Positions 7,184-15,183 are shown, counted from the first letter of the stretch. The stretch: 18,635 bases of DNA from JBDLID01 sp039715055 (GCA_039715055.1 JBDLID010000055.1:1-18635), one strand, 5' to 3'. Numbers and translations: made by a program. The notes: generated by a model not told the origin, from the sequence alone.

Positions 7184-7543
7184 AAAGCTGTACACTGCTT
7201 AACAGTCGCTCACCCGAAACACACCCGGCTGCTTAAGGGGCATCACACCTGTTCCGATGTCGAAAACAGCCGGGCTGCGCCCCTGTTCGCCCTGCTTTTT
7301 CCGGCGGATTCTCCCCTTGCATCTCCCTGCCGTATCCCATACCATTAAGTAAGGGATTGTAACTGTTCAGCTGCACTCCAGCTTTGCCCATTTAGGTCTT
7401 CTCACATAGCACAAGTATGCTTCGAACCCCTAAATGAACAAATCTGAAGCACACCTAACCAGTTAAATTTGATAGTTTTTATAAATTTCTGGCTTTTGGC
7501 TGAATAGATACAAGGGGTAAAAAAAAAACCAGGAGGGGCCCGC
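7184..7543. other. Non-coding region between mpl and the antiporter
   Basis: 360 bases with no gene. An 8-bp perfect inverted repeat, CCCGGCTG (7224-7231) and CAGCCGGG (7267-7274), lies just after mpl and may aid termination, though no clean T-tract follows; an alternative GGGGC/GCCCC pairing overlaps it. CTGCTTAACAGTCGC (7195-7209) matches the inverted GTAACTGTTCAGCAG end at 12 of 15 positions. The right part is the 106-bp palindrome at 7360-7465. A strong Shine-Dalgarno, AGGAGGGG, lies immediately before the antiporter start. Confidence 0.6.
7360..7465. repeat. 106-bp imperfect palindrome with GTAACTGTTCAGC end
   Basis: The arms 7360-7396 and 7429-7465 are ungapped inverted repeats of 37 bp with 28 matches, including a perfect CATTTAGG/CCTAAATG at the apex side. 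The loop of 32 nt contains a further AGCA/TGCT dyad. The left arm begins with GTAACTGTTCAGC, the same end sequence as the element at 5204-5370. It lies 78 bp before the antiporter start, so it may form a hairpin in its 5' untranslated region or be a decayed mobile repeat. Confidence 0.7.
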
Positions 7544-8788
7544 ATGCTCAACACCGAGCTCTCTCCTCTTTTTGAGGAAATCGTTTATCATCGCAGTTCG
7601 ACCCTCAACCTGCTCCTGGTGATGGTCATCATCTGGACAACCGGAGTAATCTGTCGCCGCATCAAGCAACCGCCGCTTCTCGGCGAACTCCTTGCTGGCA
7701 TTATATTTGGCCCCTCCCTTCTCGGTATCATCCGGCCCGATGACACCCTCAATGTTTTGGCCGAGCTCGGGGTCTTTTTCCTCATGTTCTACGCCGGGCT
7801 GGAGTCCAATATTTCCCACCTGCAACGATTCAAGAAGCCGGCCATCCAGGTGGGACTTGGCGGCTACCTGGTGCCCTTCTTAAGCGGCTACTTTGGTGCC
7901 CGTGCCTGCGGTCTCAGTATCATCCAGTCACTCTTCATCGGCCAGGCGCTATCAATTACCGCCATAGCAGTATCCGCCCGCGTCCTCCACGATATGAACT
8001 TTACACGGTTCCGCATTGCGCCGGTGATCATGGGCGCCGGTGTCATCGACGACATCATTGCCCTCACTGTCTTTACCATCATTGTCGATGTGGCGGTGAA
8101 AATGGATCAGTTCCAGTTCCTGCCTGTTTTTCTTTCGCTCATCAAGGTCATTGTTTTTTTCCTGGTCTCCTATTTCGTCGGCCGATGGCTCTTTCCCATT
8201 GTTGCCCCTCACCTTGCAGTGCGTGAGGCCAAGGGCTTTTCCTTTGCCCTCATCGTCGCCCTGCTCTTTGGTTTCTGGGCCGAGATTTCAGGACTGCACA
8301 TCATTATCGGCGCCTACATCGCCGGGCTCTTTGTCAGGCTCAGCGTGCCGTCCAAGAGGCTGTTTGTTAAAATTAACGATCGTTTTGTCTCCATAACCTA
8401 CGGGTTTCTCGGTCCCATTTTTTTCTTCTGCCTCTCCTTCCACGTCACCTTTGATGTTCTGACCAGTCACTGGATGCAGATCACCCTTCTGCTCTTTGTT
8501 GCCATCAGCGGAAAATTCATCGGCAGTTTTATAGGAGCCCGAATCGCCGGCCTCAACAAGGGGGAGTCTTCCGTGGTCGGCCTGGTCATGAACGGCAGGG
8601 GGGCGGTTGAGTTGATCATCGCCTCGGTGGGAATGGAGGTCGGTATCATCGATGACACCATCTTTTCCATCCTGGTCTTCATCGCCTTCATCACCACCCT
8701 GGTGCCGCCGATTTCACTGCGACTCGTCTACGCCAAGGTGTTGAACCGGCTTGTGCTCATCAGCCCTTCAACATCAGCTGAGAACTGA
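7544..8788 (+). CDS. CPA2-family cation/proton antiporter
   Basis: 414-residue inner-membrane transporter with about 12 to 13 hydrophobic segments, the usual size for the membrane domain of CPA2 exchangers (KefB/GerN/NapA group). It exchanges Na+ or K+ for H+. The N-terminal QPPLLGELLAGIIFGPSLLG (42-61) is the standard family opening. MGAGVIDDIIAL (163-174) carries the paired aspartates Asp169-Asp170, where NapA-type electrogenic exchangers have their ion-binding pair. SGKFIGSFIGARIAG and MNGRGAVELIIA are the conserved late helices. No C-terminal RCK/TrkA_N domain is present. The start follows AGGAGGGG. The UspE-like gene begins 23 bp downstream with its own ribosome-binding site, so the two probably form an operon. 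Ion specificity cannot be told. Confidence 0.9.
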   Translation: MLNTELSPLFEEIVYHRSSTLNLLLVMVIIWTTGVICRRIKQPPLLGELLAGIIFGPSLLGIIRPDDTLNVLAELGVFFLMFYAGLESNISHLQRFKKPAIQVGLGGYLVPFLSGYFGARACGLSIIQSLFIGQALSITAIAVSARVLHDMNFTRFRIAPVIMGAGVIDDIIALTVFTIIVDVAVKMDQFQFLPVFLSLIKVIVFFLVSYFVGRWLFPIVAPHLAVREAKGFSFALIVALLFGFWAEISGLHIIIGAYIAGLFVRLSVPSKRLFVKINDRFVSITYGFLGPIFFFCLSFHVTFDVLTSHWMQITLLLFVAISGKFIGSFIGARIAGLNKGESSVVGLVMNGRGAVELIIASVGMEVGIIDDTIFSILVFIAFITTLVPPISLRLVYAKVLNRLVLISPSTSAEN

Positions 8789-8811
8789 TAAACCGTTTCA
8801 GGGAGGTTTTT

Positions 8812-9777
8812 ATGGATCGCTTTAAAAATATCGTGGTCATCGCCGATGGACACAAACATGACAGCCATGCCCTCAAACGGGCGCTTAACCTTGCAGAACA
8901 CAACCAGGCCCGCCTCACTCTCCTCGACGTCATCCCTCACCTCCACGGCAACCTGCTCCTGCCTCCCAAAGGCTATTCCGTCAATGAGCTGGAGAAGATG
9001 ATCATCAAAAACCGCAAAGAGGACCTCGACCGGATTATCAGAGAGCTGAACCCCGGGATATGGATCAACAGCGAGGTGGTTATGGGTGAAGGATTTCACG
9101 AGATCATCCGGTCGGTTCAAGAGCAGGGCTTTGACCTGGTGATGAAATCCGTTGTTCCGGAAGACAGGCTGGTCTCCTTTTTTTTCGGTTCAACGGACAT
9201 GCACCTTCTGCGCCAATGTCCCTGTCCGGTCTGGATGATCAAGACGGAAAATAAAAAAAATTATAAACGGATTCTGACTGCCATCGACATCTCGCCCGGA
9301 CACGACGAGTCCGTACAGGAGGTCCTCAACCTCCAGCTGCTTGAAATGGCCGCTTCACTTGCCCTTTCAGAGTTCTGTGAACTCCATATCATCCACGCCT
9401 GGCAGGTCTTCAGCGAGTCCATGATGAGAGCCTCAAGGCTCCAGCTTGAAGACGCGGCCCTTGACTCATGGCTCTCTGATCAAAAAACAGTCATAGAAAA
9501 CAGACAGCAGGAATTCGTTGCCAGGTTCCCGAAGGTACTCAGCCGGGAAACCATGGAATTTCTCACCCCGAAATCCCACCTCATCCAGGGCAGCGCCCAC
9601 AAGGTTATCCCCGCTTTTGCCGCGGAACACAGCATCGACCTGGTGGTCATGGGTACCGTCGGCCGTGCCGGCGTGGCCGGCCTGTTTATGGGCAATACTG
9701 CGGAAAACATCCTCAACCAGCTGAACTGCTCGGTGATTGCCGTCAAACCAAAAGGTTTTATCAGTCCGGTCAAATAA
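8812..9777 (+). CDS. uspE: UspE-like tandem universal stress protein
   Basis: 321-residue cytoplasmic protein made of two UspA domains (about 1-145 and 150-315), the architecture and length of E. coli UspE (316). The end of domain 1 reads LLRQCPCPVWMIKTE, corresponding to UspE LLRKCPSPVWMVKDQ. Domain 2 ends with GTVGRAGVAGLFMGNTAENI (281-300), the UspE-like form of the G-2x-G-9x-G nucleotide-binding motif, in which the final Ser/Thr position is Asn. Domain 1 lacks a clear Gly-rich ATP loop. The ribosome-binding site is GGGAGG. Its neighbour is the antiporter 23 bp upstream, and pairing of antiporters with USPs is common and suggests stress- or ion-linked control. No clear terminator follows; poly-A and a GGTTCAAGG-type spacer do. 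Confidence 0.85.
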   Translation: MDRFKNIVVIADGHKHDSHALKRALNLAEHNQARLTLLDVIPHLHGNLLLPPKGYSVNELEKMIIKNRKEDLDRIIRELNPGIWINSEVVMGEGFHEIIRSVQEQGFDLVMKSVVPEDRLVSFFFGSTDMHLLRQCPCPVWMIKTENKKNYKRILTAIDISPGHDESVQEVLNLQLLEMAASLALSEFCELHIIHAWQVFSESMMRASRLQLEDAALDSWLSDQKTVIENRQQEFVARFPKVLSRETMEFLTPKSHLIQGSAHKVIPAFAAEHSIDLVVMGTVGRAGVAGLFMGNTAENILNQLNCSVIAVKPKGFISPVK

Positions 9778-9892
9778 AAAAAAGGTTCAAGGTGGTGGGT
9801 TTAGGGTATAAGGTTATGAAATAGCCTGGTGTGTTGCTCACCACAACTCCCGAATTTTATCCAATGAATCCTGTCAAAAAGGAAATTGAATT

Positions 9893-10207
9893 ATGCGGAC
9901 TGTTATCATTTTGTTATCGTTTGTTTTTCTCTTTTCCGGCTGCTCCACGGAAAAACGACCGTTTACCACCAAGTACACCTCAAAAGACAGTGTGGAGGTG
10001 ACCTACCAGGGCAAGGCCTATCACCTGAACCGACTGGCACCAGCCATCAAGACTCCGTTCAGTTACGAGTTTGAAGCAGACGGTGACCTGAACCTGGTGG
10101 TTAACGGCAAGTCGTATGAGATTGACAGCCCTTACGATGTGGACAAGAAGAAGAAAAAAAAGACCAGAAAAACCAGCAGCAAGAAGAGTTCAAAAAGAAA
10201 AAAATAG
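9893..10207 (+). CDS. Small lipoprotein with lysine-rich tail
   Basis: 104 residues. The N-terminus MRTVIILLSFVFLFSGC is a lipoprotein signal with lipobox FSGC, giving Cys17 as the lipidated residue; Ser at +2 would suggest outer-membrane sorting by the enterobacterial rule. The body (about 24-80) looks like a small beta-rich domain with repeated short strands such as SVEVTYQGKAYHL and DLNLVVNGKSYEI. The last 23 residues are almost all Lys, Arg, Ser and Thr, a strongly basic tail. A ribosome-binding site (AAGGA) precedes the ATG. It is convergent with the next gene and I do not recognise a family. A basic tail could bind peptidoglycan, lipopolysaccharide or nucleic acid, but that is speculation. 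Confidence 0.7.
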   Translation: MRTVIILLSFVFLFSGCSTEKRPFTTKYTSKDSVEVTYQGKAYHLNRLAPAIKTPFSYEFEADGDLNLVVNGKSYEIDSPYDVDKKKKKKTRKTSSKKSSKRKK

Positions 10208-10262
10208 ATACCCGGGTTTGTGGGCCAGCTGACAAAGATATATTGATGCCGCAGTTGCTAAA

Positions 10263-10694
10263 CTAGCTGCTGCCTCCCATGATGTGGTAAAGCAGAACCG
10301 GTGCAGAACCAACCTCGTGAGGATTGCTGACTTCAAACTCAAGTTTGTAGGTACCCATCTGAGTGGTGGGCAGAGGTGGAACCCTGGGGGTGGAGAAGGT
10401 GACGGAACGGGACCCGCCAAGTGTCTTCCTGACCGTGGAAATAAGTCGCCCATTAACACGCCATCGCCCCTCAAACAGCCCCGCTCCCCGATAGTTGACC
10501 ACGGCGTGGGCACGGAGAGATTCACCGGATGACAACGTCGCTACATTCTTGCCGTTTTCAAAAACAATATATAGACGAGTGATTGATAACCCCAGTGTAT
10601 GTCCATCGGAGGCCCAAAGTAACTGACCAAAGAGTAACAAGACAGTAGTGACAGCTAACACCTTTACTCTGTTAATCATATTTTTTACATGCAT
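10263..10694 (-). CDS. Small secreted hypothetical protein
   Basis: 143 residues from the ATG at 10694, chosen because AAGGGAG lies 7 nt upstream; an in-frame ATG at 10727 would add 11 residues before the signal peptide and lacks a better site. The N-terminus MHVKNMINRVKVLAVTTVLL is a Sec signal, with likely cleavage after WAS around residue 30. The mature part contains LSITRLYIVFENGKNVATLS and a GAGLFEGRWRVNGRLI motif, followed by a STPRVPPLPTTQMGTYKLEF segment, which reads like an immunoglobulin-type beta-sandwich with a periplasmic or surface location. I do not recognise a named family. It has no obvious operon partner and no clear terminator towards the convergent lipoprotein gene. Confidence 0.72.
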   Translation of the reverse strand: MHVKNMINRVKVLAVTTVLLLFGQLLWASDGHTLGLSITRLYIVFENGKNVATLSSGESLRAHAVVNYRGAGLFEGRWRVNGRLISTVRKTLGGSRSVTFSTPRVPPLPTTQMGTYKLEFEVSNPHEVGSAPVLLYHIMGGSS

Positions 10695-11110
10695 AGTCAG
10701 ACTCCCTTGACCAGTTTTAAAAAACAATTCCCCTGTTTATAGAATAGCTCAACATCATGGGTTTGCAATTAATAGTAAATCAACAGCCTCTTCCCCAATC
10801 TTGGTCATAGTTCTGACCATCGATCATTTTCATCTTAAGCTGAGCCCCTATATCCCTTTATTTGCCAATCCATATACCTGCAAATGAAACAGGTTCAAGG
10901 ACAAGGTGGCTTTATTCAACTGGGCAGGCAGAAAAAAATTCCCGCATTTTCCTAATTTCTTTACCGGCAACTCAGTTGAGAAAGGGCCCAGGACCAAGGC
11001 CGGAGTTCAGTGATAAAAAGTTATGGCTTCTGCCACAACTATTAAAAAAGCGGCAAAGAATTTCTATTCTCCACCGCCTTTTGGTATTCAACACTGTAAA
11101 TTTTTCGCTC
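10695..11110. other. Non-coding region between the small secreted protein gene and the HPt gene
   Basis: 416 bases. A reading frame crossing it on the plus strand (10862-11293) overlaps the HPt gene antisense, has no ribosome-binding site and no recognisable product, so I do not call it. A leftward promoter for the small secreted gene is expected near 10740-10780, and TTGCAA with TATTCT 16 bp away on the minus strand is a weak candidate. I see no strong terminator after the HPt gene, no repeat and no RNA gene. Confidence 0.4.
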
Positions 11111-11443
11111 TCAACTGCCAGCGACATCCTCGACGCTCTGCTTCAGATGTACCATCACCGCATCATAGTCGAATTCAACAACAGCACCCTTGCCGTTTTG
11201 TTCAATTTCCCTGGCCAGCTCGGCCAGATCATGCAGCCCCAGGTTCAACAGGGCGCCCTTGAGGGTATGGGCGGTACGCCCGATCCCGCTTAGCCCGCCA
11301 TCTGCCATTGCTTTTTCCAGATTGGCTATATGGCCAACAAGGGTATTTATGAAGGTGGGCAGCAACTCTTCAAGCCGTTCGTCCGGGAGCTTGTACTGGG
11401 CCTTGATATAGGATCTGATCTGACTTCTAGACGACTCGCTCAT
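11111..11443 (-). CDS. Stand-alone HPt (histidine phosphotransfer) protein
   Basis: 110-residue single-domain protein. The motif RTAHTLKGALLNLGL (56-70) is the HPt signature with the phospho-accepting His59, followed by an LAELAREIE helix. It would relay phosphoryl groups between a hybrid sensor kinase and a response regulator in the cytoplasm. Length matches free HPt domains (about 110-120). No kinase or regulator gene is near, so it is an orphan. It is transcribed divergently from tilS, 289 bp away. The start is preceded by GGATGGGG. The domain call is confident; partners are unknown. Confidence 0.88.
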   Translation of the reverse strand: MSESSRSQIRSYIKAQYKLPDERLEELLPTFINTLVGHIANLEKAMADGGLSGIGRTAHTLKGALLNLGLHDLAELAREIEQNGKGAVVEFDYDAVMVHLKQSVEDVAGS

Positions 11444-11531
11444 TTATACGCCCCATCCTGTCTGCGTGCCCCCTTCAAATGAAGCCACGCTCCCATTTAC
11501 TCCTGAAACATCGTTTCCAATAAAGGCATTC

Positions 11532-11560
11532 TTGCAGCTTGCCGACCGTTGCCTTATGAT
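11532..11560 (+). promoter_or_regulatory. Candidate sigma70-type promoter for tilS
   Basis: TTGCAG (11532-11537) and TATGAT (11555-11560) are separated by 17 bp. The -10 matches consensus at 5 of 6 positions and the -35 at 3 of 6. It would give an untranslated leader of about 165 nt before the tilS ATG. This is a consensus match only. Confidence 0.25.
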
Positions 11561-11732
11561 ATGGTATATGAAGCGGTTAGCGAAAATCAAGTGAGTCGTC
11601 AAATTTATCCTCCACATAAAACGGAAGAACAGCCTTTGCCCTCCACTATTTTCTGCCCCTGCACCTCTTACCCAATTATGGCGGACCCTTTGAGAATTGC
11701 CTGCAGCATGGCCTGAGATCATCCAATTCCCT

Positions 11733-13160
11733 ATGACCACAACACCCACCTCTCCTGCAGCTCCACTGATCAAACAGATCAGGCAGGCACTGACATCAAG
11801 ACAGCTGGCTGACTCCGGTGATGCTATTGTGGTGGGAGTTTCCGGCGGCCCGGACTCCATGGCTATGCTTCATCTGCTTGCTCTCTCAGGTCTTGACCTC
11901 CATCTCACCGGCTGTTATGTGGATCACGGGTTGCGGCCGGATGAAATCCCGGCAGAGATTGATCTTGCTGGTTCCCAGTGTGCGCTGCTCGGGGTCCCCT
12001 TTGAGGTGAAACAAATCGATGTTGACCACTATTGTCGCTCTAAAAAACTTTCAACGGAAACCGGCGCCCGCATTCTTCGCTACCGGGCTTTGAGGGAGTT
12101 GAAAGACCAGGTCGGGGCAGACCGGATCGCTGTCGGCCACACCGCAGACGACCAGGCTGAAGAGCTGCTCATCAGGCTGCTGCGCGGCAGTGGCCGAGGT
12201 GGTCTTGCAGCCATGCAGCATAAAAACAACGACATCATTCGCCCATTGCTGGACATCCGAAAAGAGAGGCTGCTGGCATTTCTTGAAAAGGAACAGATCT
12301 CCTTTGTCAATGACTCGTCAAACCTTGCGCCGGTTTTTCTTCGCAACCGGATTCGGCTGCAGCTGTTGCCCTTTCTCGCCGAACATTTCAACCCGTCCAT
12401 CAGCGACACGCTGCTGCAGACCGTGAATATCCTCAGGGAAGAGGACTCACTGCTCAGTGAGCTCTCAGAATCAGCCTATGGTCGATGCGTCACACCCGAC
12501 CATCAGAAAAAACTGCTGAACCTTGACCGGGCATCTTTTCTCGAACTCCACCCCGCTCTGCAGCGAAGGGTTCTGGAGCGCTTGCTCCTCGAAATGAATA
12601 CCGTTCCTGCCTTTAAGACCATTGAACAGCTGCGCCGCTTGACAAAAAAAATTGAAAACCAGGGAGAATGCCACCTGCCGGACGGGTTACGGGCAACCCG
12701 CACCTACCACGGCCTTGAATTTGCCACTGCAGAGAAGACAGACAACCTGCGTGGCAGCAAAGCAACTCAGTCTGCATCAGTTTTTCTCGAGATCAATCGG
12801 GAGGGGATTTTTGAACTGCCTGAAATTAAAGTACGACTGGAGATCAAAAAGGTAAGGGATGCTGCCGGGACTTCCGGTGAGAGCACCCTCTTTCTCGATT
12901 GGAATCAAATCGAATTTCCTCTTCTGCTCCGCTCAGTAGCAGATGGTGACCGGTTTCATCCGGCAGGCAGCCCAGGCAGCAAAAAAATCAACCGCTTCTT
13001 CACCGACTGCAAAATCCCCCGCCAGGAACGATCCAGCTACCCACTGCTCTGCATGGGTGACAAAGTCATTGCAATCATCGGCCTGCGGGCAGATCAGCAC
13101 TTTGTACCGACCGAACCAGACGCCCCGCTACTCATGGTGCGTCGACAAGTTCTACCCTGA
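11733..13160 (+). CDS. tilS: tRNA(Ile)-lysidine synthase
   Basis: Converts C34 of the CAU-anticodon tRNA-Ile to lysidine using ATP and lysine, so that it reads AUA. From the ATG at 11733 it is 475 residues (E. coli 432). The PP-loop SGGPDS lies at 37-42, followed by VDHGLRPDE and then GHTADDQAEELLIRLLRGSG, which identify the N-type ATP-pyrophosphatase TilS. A helical middle domain follows, then the C-terminal TilS domain with GDRFHPAGSPGSKKINRFF and IPRQERSSYPLL. I chose 11733 because the only earlier option is a TTG at 11697 adding 12 atypical residues; neither has a strong Shine-Dalgarno. The 3' end overlaps the pabB-pabC gene by 29 bp tail to tail. Confidence 0.94.
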   Translation: MTTTPTSPAAPLIKQIRQALTSRQLADSGDAIVVGVSGGPDSMAMLHLLALSGLDLHLTGCYVDHGLRPDEIPAEIDLAGSQCALLGVPFEVKQIDVDHYCRSKKLSTETGARILRYRALRELKDQVGADRIAVGHTADDQAEELLIRLLRGSGRGGLAAMQHKNNDIIRPLLDIRKERLLAFLEKEQISFVNDSSNLAPVFLRNRIRLQLLPFLAEHFNPSISDTLLQTVNILREEDSLLSELSESAYGRCVTPDHQKKLLNLDRASFLELHPALQRRVLERLLLEMNTVPAFKTIEQLRRLTKKIENQGECHLPDGLRATRTYHGLEFATAEKTDNLRGSKATQSASVFLEINREGIFELPEIKVRLEIKKVRDAAGTSGESTLFLDWNQIEFPLLLRSVADGDRFHPAGSPGSKKINRFFTDCKIPRQERSSYPLLCMGDKVIAIIGLRADQHFVPTEPDAPLLMVRRQVLP

Positions 13161-15051
13161 ACACCCCGCGTACCGAGTTGCAGAGGTAAATTGCCGCACA
13201 ATCCAGAAGGGTTTGGCGGCTGATGACTGTTTCGCTCACCTCTCCCCTGTCGAGCAGCTGCCTGCGCATGACACCGGCCAGCAGACCACTGGAAAGTGAC
13301 GGAGTCAGGAAACGGCCGTCACTTTCAACAATTACATTGGCAATGGCCGACTCTGTGAGTTCATCATCTTCATTGAAAAAGAGAACATCGTCGAAACCGT
13401 TACCACGCACCCGTTCAAACTCACTGTTAAGCAGCTTGCGACGACTGGTCTTGTGAAAGGTGAAGGGACTTTTTCGGTCGATTTGTCTGGAAGACAACAC
13501 AACTTTTGGGATGGGATCATTTGCAGCACCATCAACAGGCAGACAGCGATTTTTCGGTGGAAACCAGGGAACTGTGGTCACCTCCAGTGTACCATCCTTA
13601 GCCAGTGTCAGTCGGACCCTGCAGCAACTGTCCTTTACGGAATCAACTGGTTCCTCCAGAGACTTGAGAACCCGATCCTGATCAAAGGCGAAAAGGAAGC
13701 GGGCCGCACTGTCGCGCAGCCGCTCAAGATGCTCCCGGAGCAGCCAGAACCCTGACTTTTCTTCCCAAAGCAGGGTTTCAATGAGATAAAAAGGATCGCT
13801 CCGCCGGCTCAGGAACTCACCTTTGAGCAGACACTCGTCCCATTCCTGCTCTGCATCGGAGTCATTGATAATGCCGGAACCGATCCCCATCCAGCCGCGA
13901 CTGCCATCGAGTTCGATGGTGCGGATAGGCACATTGAACATCGCTGTGCCGTCGGGCGCCAGGTAGCCGATGGCCCCGGTATAGACCCCGCGCGGTTCCT
14001 GCTCAAGCTCGTGAATGATTTCCATGGTGCGGATCTTGGGGGCACCGGTCACTGAACCGCAGGGAAACAGCGCCTTGAAAAGCTGCAGCAGGGAGAGGTC
14101 ACGGAGCTTTTCAGCCTCGCCCCGGGCCTCGATGGTGGAGGTCATCTGAAAAAGAGTCTCGTACGGCTCGACATCAAAAAGTGAGCGGGTGCGTACCGGC
14201 TCGTCAGAGAGAAAATGCATCAGCCTGCCGAGATCATTTCGCAGCAAATCGACGATCATCACGTTCTCACTGCGGTTTTTTTCATCATTGTGCAGGTAGT
14301 CGGCCAGCCGTCCATCCTCGACCGGATGTCGTCCGCGTGCCAGTGTTCCTTTCATGGGCCGGACCGTCACCGAATCTACTGTTTTACGAAAAAACAGTTC
14401 GGGTGAAAAGGAGAGAATACGCCTGTTGCCAGAGCGCAGGTAAGCACCGTAGGCCACTGACTGGTTGGCTCGCAGCTGCTCATAGAAATTTTCCGGACAA
14501 CCCTCAAAGTCAAAATCAAGCTTCAGGGTATAATTAACCTGGTAGGTGTCTCCGTCGTGAATATATTTTTTGATCCTGTCGATTGCCTCCAGGTAACACC
14601 CCTGCTCCAGGTTGGGTCGAATCCTGGTGACCCTGTGACTTTTCGGTAGAACTGTTCCTGCCAAGGGAAAGGTTGTCGAGCCATCGTTGTGGTTAAAAAA
14701 GAGAGGCGACTTATAAATGCCGAACTCGACCAGCAGATCTCCGGGCCGGTTTCCCGATTCAAGAAGATGCTCAAGACTTGTTTCCAGCACATAACCGAAT
14801 TCGTATACCATCCACCCGGCAAGATGAAATCCGGCGGAAAGCTGGTCTTCGAGCCGGGCGAGAAAGAGATCCCGGTCTTCACCAACCCGGTAGCGCAGAT
14901 AGCCCTCTGGTTCGACAAAGAGATAGGAGCAGCTGTTTTCTCCACTGGGCCTTGCGGTGTCGAGAAAGACAAAATCATCCCGTTGACCGAGAGCCTGGAG
15001 CAGCTGTTTCAGCTGATCAGCTGAAATTTGATGGGGAACAGCACTTTTCAT
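13132..15051 (-). CDS. pabB: Aminodeoxychorismate synthase component I fused to aminodeoxychorismate lyase
   Basis: 639-residue fusion that makes p-aminobenzoate for folate. The N-terminal part, about 1-415, is the chorismate-binding PabB domain. PMKGT (232-236) has the PabB-type lysine Lys234, where TrpE has alanine. SENVMIVDLLRNDLGR (261-276) and CGSVTGAPK (331-339) are the active-site motifs. The part from about 420 to 639 is a fold-type IV PLP enzyme (PabC), with the likely Schiff-base Lys534 in FHKTSRRKL and Glu567 in LTESAIANVI. One polypeptide thus aminates chorismate (with a PabA glutaminase, not present here) and then releases pyruvate. Such fusions are known. The start MKSAVPH has a poor ribosome-binding site and lies 17 nt from the palindrome at 15068-15110. 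Confidence 0.93.
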   Translation of the reverse strand: MKSAVPHQISADQLKQLLQALGQRDDFVFLDTARPSGENSCSYLFVEPEGYLRYRVGEDRDLFLARLEDQLSAGFHLAGWMVYEFGYVLETSLEHLLESGNRPGDLLVEFGIYKSPLFFNHNDGSTTFPLAGTVLPKSHRVTRIRPNLEQGCYLEAIDRIKKYIHDGDTYQVNYTLKLDFDFEGCPENFYEQLRANQSVAYGAYLRSGNRRILSFSPELFFRKTVDSVTVRPMKGTLARGRHPVEDGRLADYLHNDEKNRSENVMIVDLLRNDLGRLMHFLSDEPVRTRSLFDVEPYETLFQMTSTIEARGEAEKLRDLSLLQLFKALFPCGSVTGAPKIRTMEIIHELEQEPRGVYTGAIGYLAPDGTAMFNVPIRTIELDGSRGWMGIGSGIINDSDAEQEWDECLLKGEFLSRRSDPFYLIETLLWEEKSGFWLLREHLERLRDSAARFLFAFDQDRVLKSLEEPVDSVKDSCCRVRLTLAKDGTLEVTTVPWFPPKNRCLPVDGAANDPIPKVVLSSRQIDRKSPFTFHKTSRRKLLNSEFERVRGNGFDDVLFFNEDDELTESAIANVIVESDGRFLTPSLSSGLLAGVMRRQLLDRGEVSETVISRQTLLDCAAIYLCNSVRGVFRVELVDAP

Positions 15052-15062
15052 TTTTTCTTATA

Positions 15063-15117
15063 ATATCGTAACTATTCAGCTTAAAGTTGGATTCGTCCCT
15101 GCACAGTTACATAATAT
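15063..15117. repeat. Short palindrome with GTAACTATTCAGC end, upstream of pabB-pabC
   Basis: GTAACT (15068-15073) is inverted as AGTTAC (15105-15110), and flanking ATAT sequences (15063-15066 and 15114-15117) extend the dyad. The left arm GTAACTATTCAGC and its reverse-complemented right arm GTAACTGTGCAGG match at 10 of 13 positions. 15068-15098 matches 5212-5242 at 25 of 31. It is a shorter member of the same dispersed family, placed directly ahead of the pabB-pabC start codon, where it could overlap the promoter. Confidence 0.62.
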
Positions 15118-15183
15118 CTATCATTTCTGATTAACCGGGCGCGAATCCAGCAAAACCACCTGTTTCGAAGCAAAAATCATCTT

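Noticed and set aside
9778..9892. GGTTCAAGG-type sequence after the UspE-like gene, echoed near 10890
   Set aside because: Only about ten bases are shared (AGGTTCAAGG), too little to call a repeat.
10263..10727. Longer start (ATG 10727) for the small secreted protein
   Set aside because: The ATG at 10694 has AAGGGAG at proper spacing and places the signal peptide at the N-terminus.
10862..11293. 143-aa plus-strand frame
   Set aside because: Its 3' part is antisense to the HPt gene and the rest is low-similarity spacer without a ribosome-binding site.
11697..11732. TTG start adding 12 residues to TilS
   Set aside because: The extra residues do not look like TilS and an in-frame ATG at 11733 is available; neither has a strong Shine-Dalgarno, so some doubt remains.
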